From CAYJNO01 sp964371715 (GTDB lineage Bacteria > Bacillota_I > Bacilli_A > Erysipelotrichales > Erysipelotrichaceae), in assembly GCA_964371715.1 (NCBI GenBank), contig CAYJNO010000036.1:1-14887 (forward strand): DNA of 14,887 bases, written 5' to 3'. Both the position numbers and the translations under genes were made by a program. The notes beneath the pieces are model-generated. The model made no database searches. It had not been told where the DNA came from and saw only the letters and a list, made by a program, of their open reading frames with translations. This document shows, piece after piece, positions 1 through 5,531 of this stretch. Every line of letters begins with the position of its first letter. Positions within the stretch are counted from its first letter, which is position 1.

Positions 1-43
1 ATGCTATAACCACGATATTAATCAATTTATTTATAATTTTCAT
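1..43 (-). CDS. 5' end of a membrane or secreted protein gene (runs off the window)
   Basis: Only the first 14 codons are in the window, reading M-K-I-I-N-K-L-I-N-I-V-V-I-A. A GGAGGA ribosome binding site (46-51) sits just before the ATG, and a consensus promoter lies about 50 bases further upstream. A basic N-terminus followed by a hydrophobic run suggests a signal peptide or first membrane segment. The gene lies downstream of the lipoprotein at 179-1219 in the same direction, but a terminator and a separate promoter come between them, so it is its own transcription unit. The function cannot be told from 14 residues. That this is a real start is well supported by the combined promoter, ribosome binding site and start codon. 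Confidence 0.75.
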   Translation of the reverse strand, partial: MKIINKLINIVVIA

Positions 44-94
44 ATTCCTCCAATTTAATCTTAAAATGTAATATAAGTAGAGTTTTTCTACAAC

Positions 95-123
95 AGTATA
101 TATTTTATAAAATATGTTGTCAA
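95..123 (-). promoter_or_regulatory. Consensus sigma-A promoter for the gene at the left end
   Basis: On the minus strand there is a perfect TTGACA (-35, plus-strand 118-123), a 17-base spacer and TATACT (-10, 95-100). Transcription should start near position 88. A short hairpin (GTAGA at 77-81, TCTAC at 87-91) lies at the predicted start. Six-base inverted arms ACAACA (90-95) and TGTTGT (115-120) bracket the spacer and -10 and could be an operator. Confidence 0.8.
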
Positions 124-131
124 TAATATGT

Positions 132-168
132 GTAAATAAAAAATAAAAACTTCGATTTTAATCGAAGT
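132..168 (-). terminator. Rho-independent terminator of the tandem-domain lipoprotein gene
   Basis: A perfect inverted repeat ACTTCGATT-TT-AATCGAAGT (149-168) lies 10 bases beyond the stop codon. On the minus strand it is followed by TTTTTATTTTTTATTT, the classic hairpin plus U-tract. It separates this lipoprotein gene from the next gene to the left. Confidence 0.85.
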
Positions 169-178
169 CTTTATAGTG

Positions 179-1219
179 TTATTTTAATGAACTTTCGTAA
201 GCTTCTTTTAAAGCTTCATTATATGTTGATAACATAATTGTACAAGAAGCTAATACATCAGCATCTGTTGGTTTTCCAGCTTCATCTAATGGCATAGCTA
301 AAACTTCTTCAACAGTTTTTCCTAATACATAGCTCTCATAGAAATCAGCTTGCTCATAGAATTCTTTTTCAATTCCTGAAACTGCTGCTAATCCATATTC
401 ATCGCCTTTTTCTCTTTTTGTTCTAAAGTCTAATTCAGCTGTTGCAACACCATCAACATCGTACGATGCAGTTTGCATTGCTACGTTTACTGATACAGCT
501 ACAATTCTACCTTCTTCATCAAAAGAAGCAGCTACTGTATCTGTATAGAATACTAAATTAGGTCCTTTTTCTTCAGTTGCTTCTGTTACTCTTTGTCTCA
601 TCACTTCTCCAAGACCTGTAGTAGCTGGAACAGCTGTCGCTTCTTTTGCGTTTTCATAAGCTAATTCTAATGCAGCAATATGTGAAGATACAGCAATTGT
701 TACAGAAGATACTACATCAGCATCTGTAGGATATCCATCTTCTAATCCCATAGCTTTTACTTCTTCAACAGTTTTTCCAATCATATAATCTTCTAAAGCA
801 TCGATTTGTTCAAAGTATTCTTTTCCAATTGGAGATGCTGGAGCCATTCCATAATCAGCACCTTTTTCAACTTTTGAAATTGTATCAATTTCATTAGTTA
901 AGTTGTTTTCTAAGTCTAATTTTGCAGTTTGTTGAGATGTATCGATATCTACTGCAACAATTTTTCCTTCAGAATCAAATGTAGCAGCAACTAAAGTACT
1001 GTTGATTTGTACAGTTGCTCCATTTTCTTCTGTTTTCTCTGTTTCTTTTGCTGAAGTTACAATTCCAAGTCCAGTTTTGTAAACTTCTGTTGTTTCTGTA
1101 CTAGGTGTTTGCGTAGAATTTGGTGTAACTGTTGCTTCTGGAGTTTCAGTTTCGCTTGAACAACCTGTAGCAGAAATAAGTAATAAACCTGTTAATAATA
1201 AAACTAATAATTTTTTCAT
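179..1219 (-). CDS. Lipoprotein with two tandem copies of a possibly FMN-binding-like domain
   Basis: A 346-aa surface lipoprotein. It has a basic and hydrophobic signal peptide with lipobox A-T-G-C (Cys20), then a Ser/Thr/Pro-rich linker (about 21-46) that would extend the protein from the membrane. Two homologous domains follow, at about 50-193 and 202-344. Each opens with GLG, has a strand-rich part with a D-x-E-G-(K/R)-I-V-A-V turn, then a KG-x-(D/E)-YG segment and GKTVEEV, and ends with PTDADV plus a Ser/Thr patch (SSVT, ASCT). The Ser/Thr patch and the following A-L/A helix faintly recall the D-x-x-SGAT flavinylation motif of FMN_bind domains. That link is inference, since the canonical motif is absent. 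Similar GLG-type repeat lipoproteins are known to me from anaerobic Bacillota without a firm function. The start is fixed by AGAGGA just upstream. The gene has its own promoter, putative operator and terminator, and is visibly richer in G/C than its neighbours, as a well-expressed gene might be. Confidence 0.85.
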   Translation of the reverse strand: MKKLLVLLLTGLLLISATGCSSETETPEATVTPNSTQTPSTETTEVYKTGLGIVTSAKETEKTEENGATVQINSTLVAATFDSEGKIVAVDIDTSQQTAKLDLENNLTNEIDTISKVEKGADYGMAPASPIGKEYFEQIDALEDYMIGKTVEEVKAMGLEDGYPTDADVVSSVTIAVSSHIAALELAYENAKEATAVPATTGLGEVMRQRVTEATEEKGPNLVFYTDTVAASFDEEGRIVAVSVNVAMQTASYDVDGVATAELDFRTKREKGDEYGLAAVSGIEKEFYEQADFYESYVLGKTVEEVLAMPLDEAGKPTDADVLASCTIMLSTYNEALKEAYESSLK

Positions 1220-1235
1220 AATTTCCTCTATTCCC

Positions 1236-1257
1236 TATGTGATAATTATTTCACATA
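1236..1257. promoter_or_regulatory. Inverted repeat (putative operator) over the lipoprotein transcription start
   Basis: TATGTGA (1236-1242) and TCACATA (1251-1257) form perfect 7-base arms separated by 8 bases. The repeat overlaps the expected transcription start (about 1255) and ends about 5 bases before the ribosome binding site, where a bound repressor would block initiation. The arms resemble CRP/FNR/Rex half-sites, but the 8-base spacing differs from the usual spacing of those sites, so the regulator is unknown. A short mRNA hairpin is an alternative role. Confidence 0.5.
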
Positions 1258-1261
1258 AGAA

Positions 1262-1290
1262 ATCTTACCATTAAAAATCGCTTAAATCAA
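1262..1290 (-). promoter_or_regulatory. Promoter of the tandem-domain lipoprotein gene
   Basis: Minus strand: TTGATT (-35, plus 1285-1290), a 17-base spacer, then TAAGAT (-10, 1262-1267). The -10 is preceded by TGG, an extended -10 signature. The predicted start near 1255 gives a leader of about 36 bases and lies inside the inverted repeat at 1236-1257. Confidence 0.65.
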
Positions 1291-1304
1291 TAGATTATTA
1301 ATAT

Positions 1305-1755
1305 TTAAAAGTAAATTATAAAAGCAGTACCTATCTTATGTATACTTTTTACTTCAATTGTAACATTATGCTTTTCTAAAATCATTTTACAAATTGCAAG
1401 ACCTAAACCACTCCAGAATCAGATCTAGTTCTTGATTTAATCACTCGATAAAATGGTTCAAATACATTTCATTATCTTCATTTTTATTTTAATGCCATTA
1501 TCACTTATTTTTATTATTCTAATATATATATTGAAAACAATATCTTAATTATATTTAACTGCATTTTCTATTAGATTATAGAAAATACTTTTCATTAATA
1601 AATCATATCCTTTATATGTGCTTCACTATTTTTCAAATTTTAGCTAAGCTTTTTATCTATAATATCTTTTTAAATTGCTTTAATATCCTATATTAATTCA
1701 TGATATTAATATCTTTTGCATCTTTTAATGGTACATTATTATCAAAAATAATTTA
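1305..1755 (-). pseudogene. Decayed sensor histidine kinase (C-terminal part)
   Basis: The gap between the lipoprotein and the HAD gene holds no intact frame. Read on the minus strand, it still shows the ATPase landmarks of a histidine kinase in the right order: an N box NLIENAVKYN (1548-1577), a G1 box DNGI (1491-1502), an F box FEPFYR (1445-1462), and a G2 box GLGLAIC (1389-1409). The frame then stays open through KMILEKHNVTIEV to a stop at 1305. The pieces lie in different frames: at least one base is lost near 1410-1415 just before the G2 box, and further shifts and stops lie between G1 and F and upstream of N. The N-to-G1 distance (about 15 codons) is roughly half the usual, which implies a deletion. 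Remnants upstream (about 1585-1755) resemble the DHp-to-ATPase linker. No response regulator gene is left nearby. The protein cannot function. Confidence 0.88.
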
Positions 1756-1778
1756 TACTTGTTATAGAGGGAATAATA

Positions 1779-2486
1779 ATGCAAGCTAACAAAAAGTATA
1801 AATATATATTATGGGATATTGATGATACTTTAATTAATTTTAATAAATCACAGTATGCAGCTTTAAATCATGTTTATGAAAAATACAGTATCAAACTAAC
1901 TAATAAAGAAATAGAATTATATGATTCAATAAATCATAATTATTGGAAGCTATTAGATGAAAATAAAATATCAAAAAAAGAGCTTTTAACAAAAAGATTT
2001 GATGATTTTCATAAAATGATAGATATTAATAATATTGATTCAAATGAACTAAATGAAAATTATCAAAAGGCATTAGGTGATTTTGCAGTTTTAAATAATA
2101 ATGCCTTTGAATTATGTTCAAAATTAAAAGACAACTATAAACAATATGCAATTACAAATGGTACAAAAATAGCTCAAGATAAAAAACTTAAACTTACAGG
2201 TTTAGATGAAATTTTAGACGATATTTTTATTTCTGAAGTAATTGGAGTAGAAAAACCAAATATCAATTTTTTTAATTTTGTTTTTTCTAATATTACTAAT
2301 TTTAATAAATGTGAAGCACTTGTTATCGGTGATACTCTTACGAGTGATATTAAAGGTGCCATGAATGTTAATATTGATTCATGTTTTTTTAATCCATCAA
2401 ACAAGTTTATATCAGATGAATTTAAACCAACTTATGTAATAAAGAGTTTGGATGAGTTATATGAATTTTTTTCAATTGAAAAATAA
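1779..2486 (+). CDS. yjjG: HAD-superfamily 5'-nucleotidase, YjjG/YfnB type
   Basis: A 235-aa soluble haloacid dehalogenase-type phosphatase, and the only plus-strand gene in the window. All four HAD motifs are present: motif I DIDDT (nucleophile Asp13, acid/base Asp15), motif II ITNGT with Thr126, motif III Lys159 in VEKP, and motif IV GD-x4-D (Asp185, Asp190). A helical cap lies between motifs I and II (about 20-105). Length, the ITNG motif and the EV-GV-KP segment fit the YjjG/YfnB subfamily, whose E. coli member dephosphorylates pyrimidine nucleoside monophosphates including non-canonical ones (house-cleaning role). The exact substrate here is inferred. The start is set by AGAGGG (1766-1771), 7 bases before the ATG. 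No convincing promoter was found. The gene abuts the kinase pseudogene and is followed by a strong terminator. The symbol names the family, not proven orthology. Confidence 0.88.
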   Translation: MQANKKYKYILWDIDDTLINFNKSQYAALNHVYEKYSIKLTNKEIELYDSINHNYWKLLDENKISKKELLTKRFDDFHKMIDINNIDSNELNENYQKALGDFAVLNNNAFELCSKLKDNYKQYAITNGTKIAQDKKLKLTGLDEILDDIFISEVIGVEKPNINFFNFVFSNITNFNKCEALVIGDTLTSDIKGAMNVNIDSCFFNPSNKFISDEFKPTYVIKSLDELYEFFSIEK

Positions 2487-2547
2487 AACAATAACTTTTT
2501 GTTTTACAGTTAACTAATTATTAAGATATTTTATCTGATTAAATATT

Positions 2548-2603
2548 AGTAAAATAGGCGATATCTTAAATTTAAGACTTCGCCTATTTTACTATTTTTT
2601 ATA
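2548..2603 (+). terminator. Strong terminator after the HAD gene
   Basis: Perfect 14-base arms (2548-2561 and 2580-2593, AGTAAAATAGGCGA and its complement) are followed by ATTTTTTATA. The loop contains a second perfect palindrome, TCTTAAATTTAAGA (2564-2577), which could fold on top of the main stem. The minus-strand side lacks a U-tract, so it serves mainly plus-strand transcription. Confidence 0.85.
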
Positions 2604-2710
2604 CTTCATTATTACTTAATATAATTCATTATTATCTACATTAATATCTATTATTATAAAGTCATTTTCATTTAAATCCTACAAAACACTTAGATAATGA
2701 CAATCTTGTT

Positions 2711-2739
2711 ATTTTTATAAAAACTAAGGTATTTAGTTT
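2711..2739 (-). terminator. Weak terminator after the MFS gene
   Basis: AAACTAA (2721-2727) and TTAGTTT (2733-2739) form a 7-base stem with a 5-base loop, 11 bases past the MFS stop codon. On the minus strand it runs into TTTTTATAAAAAT. The stem is A/T-rich, so the call is tentative. The rest of the 2487-2749 gap shows no gene. Confidence 0.4.
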
Positions 2740-2749
2740 AAGCATTTCA

Positions 2750-3985
2750 TTAACAGTCCACATTAACAACTTTTAAAATTTCTTTTTTATTATAATCAAT
2801 AAAATATAAAGATGAAATAAATGATAGTAAAGCTAATAAGACAACAGTTAATCTGAAGGATATAAACATTCCTAAAAATCCAGCAACTAATTTAAATAGC
2901 ATTATAAGAAGATTCATTAATACATTTAAATAGCTTTGAATTCTAGCTCTTATATTTGCAGGCAAATATTGTTGTACTGCACTTTCCCTTAAAACCATTG
3001 ATGTAACTCCAAGTGAGCCTGTTATAGTTTGTATTATAAGCATTAATGGAAATGGTAAATATAAAACTATCATGTCTAATAAAGAGTAAACTTTATAAAC
3101 TGTGTTTGCAATTGCATATTTATGATTTTTTTTTATTTTAGAATTATATTGAAATACACCACCAATTACTCTACCTAATGTATTCGCTGCTAAAAATATC
3201 GAATAACTAGCAGTAGTAAAAATTGAAGATGTTTGAAAAAAACCAACCTGTGCTATTGCTCCACCTTGTGAAGTGGCATTTGTAATTGCTAAATAAATAT
3301 ATAGATTTGACACCCCCTTTTCTTTTTTTAAATATGTATAACCTTCCTTTAGGTCTTTTAAATAACCTTTTACACAAAATTTTTTGTTATCATTTTTTAA
3401 TAAATGACTTTCATCAATTTTAATAAACATCTCAAATATTGCTGCAATTACAAATAAAATACCTTGTATTATTAAAATTATTTTTAACCCAAAGCTAGTA
3501 TAAATTATTGCAGAAATAGGTGTAATTATTATTGCTAGAGTTGGATAAATTAAAGAAGATATTGAATAACCTTTTTGTTTAAATCCTTCAGTTATTAAAT
3601 CAGGATAAAGACTTTGATATGCTGTATAATAAATGCTTGAACAAATTGAAAATAATAAACTAACTATTAAGTATAAGAATATATTAAAACCTGTATAATA
3701 TATTACTATTGCTGCCACAATACTTATAATACCAACAATATAATCAAGACTATATATAAATGGTCTTCTGGGATGTGAATCCATGTATGGTGCTACAATT
3801 AATGGTAAAATAATTGACGGTATCATAGATACTGCTCCAAAAGCACCCGAGTATAGCGTTGATTGTGTTTCATCAAAAACAACAAGGCTAAATGCAAAAT
3901 TAACTAACAATGAGCCTAATAAAGTAATAATTGTTCCAATAGTGATAATAGTGAAATTTCTATTCCATAAAGTTTTATTTTTCAT
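2750..3985 (-). CDS. MFS transporter, MefA-like efflux family
   Basis: A 411-aa integral membrane protein with about 12 hydrophobic segments, the usual size for major facilitator drug or macrolide-type exporters. The loop after TM2 reads APYMDSHPRRP, a recognisable form of MFS motif A (G-x-x-x-D-R-x-G-R-R) with altered first residues. A basic central loop (about 190-215) separates the two six-helix halves. It probably uses the proton gradient to export a hydrophobic small molecule; the substrate is unknown. The frame is open 15 codons further upstream (ATG at 4028-4030), but AAGAGGAG (3993-4000) lies correctly before the internal ATG at 3983-3985, whose product begins MKNKTLW as expected just before TM1. 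It follows the XRE/TPR regulator gene across a terminator, which suggests that this regulator controls the pump. Confidence 0.85.
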   Translation of the reverse strand: MKNKTLWNRNFTIITIGTIITLLGSLLVNFAFSLVVFDETQSTLYSGAFGAVSMIPSIILPLIVAPYMDSHPRRPFIYSLDYIVGIISIVAAIVIYYTGFNIFLYLIVSLLFSICSSIYYTAYQSLYPDLITEGFKQKGYSISSLIYPTLAIIITPISAIIYTSFGLKIILIIQGILFVIAAIFEMFIKIDESHLLKNDNKKFCVKGYLKDLKEGYTYLKKEKGVSNLYIYLAITNATSQGGAIAQVGFFQTSSIFTTASYSIFLAANTLGRVIGGVFQYNSKIKKNHKYAIANTVYKVYSLLDMIVLYLPFPLMLIIQTITGSLGVTSMVLRESAVQQYLPANIRARIQSYLNVLMNLLIMLFKLVAGFLGMFISFRLTVVLLALLSFISSLYFIDYNKKEILKVVNVDC

Positions 3986-4004
3986 AACTTTTCTCCTCTT
4001 TAAA

Positions 4005-4013
4005 ATTATATCA
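4005..4013 (-). promoter_or_regulatory. Possible extended -10 element before the MFS gene
   Basis: The minus strand reads TGATATAAT (plus 4005-4013), a perfect extended -10, with no good -35. The predicted start near 3998 would leave only about 13 bases of leader, beginning inside the ribosome binding site. This is unusually short, so the element may be fortuitous. Confidence 0.3.
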
Positions 4014-4059
4014 AAGATTAAGGAATACAAATGGATTAAATATTGGGAAAATATAAATC

Positions 4060-4086
4060 AAAAAATCTAGCTAAACTAGACTTTTT
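4060..4086 (-). terminator. Terminator between the XRE regulator and MFS genes
   Basis: TCTAG (4066-4070) and CTAGA (4076-4080) pair around a 5-base loop. Flanking A-runs and T-runs lengthen the stem and give TTTTTTGATTTA on the minus strand. It lies just beyond the stop codon at 4095, so the MFS gene is probably transcribed separately or by read-through. Confidence 0.65.
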
Positions 4087-4094
4087 GCTACATA

Positions 4095-5261
4095 TTAGGA
4101 AAATTTGATTTTTAATAAATAGGCCTCTTTATATTTTCTGTTTTCTGTATAATATTTCAGTATCATTGGTAAATGAAATCTAACGTATCCATCATATGTG
4201 TTATCTTTATTATTCATTAACTCATTCAATTTATTAACATAGTTAACATTATCTTTTTCTACATTTGCTTTTAATATATCGAAGATTAATTTTTCAGTAT
4301 TATTTTTTTTATCATCAAAATATTTACTATATTCATTCAAGCATTTTTCATAATTTATTGATGCGTTATTATAATCAGCTAGAAATATATAAGCCCACGT
4401 AATTTTATGATAGATCCAAAAATTAAAAGAATCTTCCTTTGCGATTTTAATTTTCAATAGATTTTCAAGTCCGTCTTGATATTGGTTCATATTAAGAAGA
4501 GTTGAACCGATATTATAATAAATGATATTATAATCAGCTTTTATATATTTAGTTAAATCCATCCCTCTTGTGTAATACTTCATCATCAATTCATAATTTA
4601 ACTGATTTGCATAAATATTACCTAAAAGTATATTAAAGTCATACATAGTTCTTACATGTCCTTCATCACATGCTTTTTGGTATCCTATATGTGATATATT
4701 AGCTGCTTTTAAATATTCACCTTTAAATATTAATTGACTTGTATAGATTAAATAAACAATACTTTTATTCTCTAATGAAATTGCCTTATCAAATAATAAT
4801 TCATTTTCATTACTAGTATCATACATTTTAATCAATAGATAAAAAAATTGTTCTTTATTATCCATGCAACTTTCTAACTTACTTAGTGTTTCAATATCAA
4901 TTTTTTTTGAAAAGCTTATATTATTTATTGCATCAAATAATAAATATTTAATAAGATAAGTACTTTTTAATAAATCACTTTTATTATTTTTTATATTTAT
5001 TATAAGCTTATCATCAATTTTTTCGTTTTTTACAAACAAGTCAAAATATCTGTCTAGTTCATCAATAATATTTTGATCTATTACTTTTGTGTTAATACCT
5101 AATTTATTTAGTAATAAATTTATTACTTCTTTTGATGGAATAGTTTTTCCTTGTTCAATTTTAGATAAATAACTTACTACGCAAATATTATTTGCTAAAA
5201 ACTCTTGTGATAAATTTCTTTTTGTTCTGTGATATTTTATTATTTCCCCAATTTTATTCAT
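4095..5261 (-). CDS. XRE-type transcriptional regulator with TPR-like C-terminal domain (RRNPP-like)
   Basis: A 388-aa cytoplasmic DNA-binding protein. Residues about 5-56 are a helix-turn-helix of the Cro/CI (HTH_3) type, with the conserved SQEFLA, SYLSKIEQGKTIPS and LLNKLGI segments. The remaining 330 residues are all-helical, with recurring Tyr/Ala/Leu pair spacing (for example YNIGSTLLNMNQYQDGLENL and YKEAYLLK) typical of tetratricopeptide repeats. HTH plus TPR at this length is the architecture of RRNPP regulators such as Rgg, PlcR and PrgX, which bind short peptide signals; many relatives have no known ligand. It is followed by an MFS efflux gene, its likely target. GGAG lies 5 bases before the ATG, and a good promoter about 175 bases upstream gives a long leader that contains an inverted repeat. 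Confidence 0.85.
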   Translation of the reverse strand: MNKIGEIIKYHRTKRNLSQEFLANNICVVSYLSKIEQGKTIPSKEVINLLLNKLGINTKVIDQNIIDELDRYFDLFVKNEKIDDKLIINIKNNKSDLLKSTYLIKYLLFDAINNISFSKKIDIETLSKLESCMDNKEQFFYLLIKMYDTSNENELLFDKAISLENKSIVYLIYTSQLIFKGEYLKAANISHIGYQKACDEGHVRTMYDFNILLGNIYANQLNYELMMKYYTRGMDLTKYIKADYNIIYYNIGSTLLNMNQYQDGLENLLKIKIAKEDSFNFWIYHKITWAYIFLADYNNASINYEKCLNEYSKYFDDKKNNTEKLIFDILKANVEKDNVNYVNKLNELMNNKDNTYDGYVRFHLPMILKYYTENRKYKEAYLLKIKFS

Positions 5262-5302
5262 AATTTCTCCATTCTTAAATATTTTAATTTAGTATATACA
5301 TC

Positions 5303-5321
5303 AAATTTGTAAAACAAATTT
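5303..5321. promoter_or_regulatory. Inverted repeat in the leader of the XRE regulator gene (putative operator)
   Basis: AAATTTG-TAAAA-CAAATTT gives 7-base arms with a 5-base spacer, 42 bases before the start codon. It overlaps a TATACT-like -10 region (from about 5292) on the minus strand. This is a natural site for autoregulation by the HTH protein encoded next to it, but in such A/T-rich DNA it could arise by chance. Confidence 0.35.
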
Positions 5322-5437
5322 TCAAATATCATTTTTAGCAGTATTTTTTATTTTTAAATTATTTACACTTATTATCTTAATGCTATATTATGAACCTTGT
5401 TCGGTTATTTTATCTTTAATTTTTAACTGATATTTAA

Positions 5438-5466
5438 ACTATACTAATTACATTACACTTTTTCAA
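5438..5466 (-). promoter_or_regulatory. Promoter of the XRE regulator gene
   Basis: Minus strand: TTGAAA (-35, plus 5461-5466), a 17-base spacer, TATAGT (-10, 5438-5443). Transcription would start near 5431 and give a leader of about 170 bases. Apart from the inverted repeat at 5303-5321, no known riboswitch or small gene is recognisable in the leader. Confidence 0.6.
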
Positions 5467-5484
5467 CATTATTACATAAAATAA

Positions 5485-5516
5485 AATACTAAGCTAATTT
5501 TACTTAACCTAGTATT
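5485..5516 (-). terminator. Terminator after the 7TM-GGDEF gene
   Basis: AATACTA (5485-5491) pairs with TAGTATT (5510-5516), and an inner TAA/TTA pair extends the stem with two mismatches. On the minus strand it is followed by TTATTTTATG. It lies 16 bases past the stop codon at 5532. Confidence 0.6.
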
Positions 5517-5531
5517 ATAATTTTTAGTATT

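Noticed and set aside
1238..1255. A standard CRP, FNR or Rex site
   Set aside because: TGTGA and TCACA are 8 bases apart, whereas CRP and Rex sites have 6 and FNR has different half-sites. Kept only as an unassigned operator.
3783..4070. A 95-codon plus-strand reading frame over the start of the MFS gene
   Set aside because: It mirrors the MFS gene and its upstream region, has no ribosome binding site and gives no protein-like pattern.
5380..5430. A 16-codon plus-strand frame beginning MLYYEPCSV near the RRNPP-like regulator, considered as a signal peptide gene
   Set aside because: No ribosome binding site, no signal-peptide pattern, and it lies antisense across the regulator's own leader and promoter.
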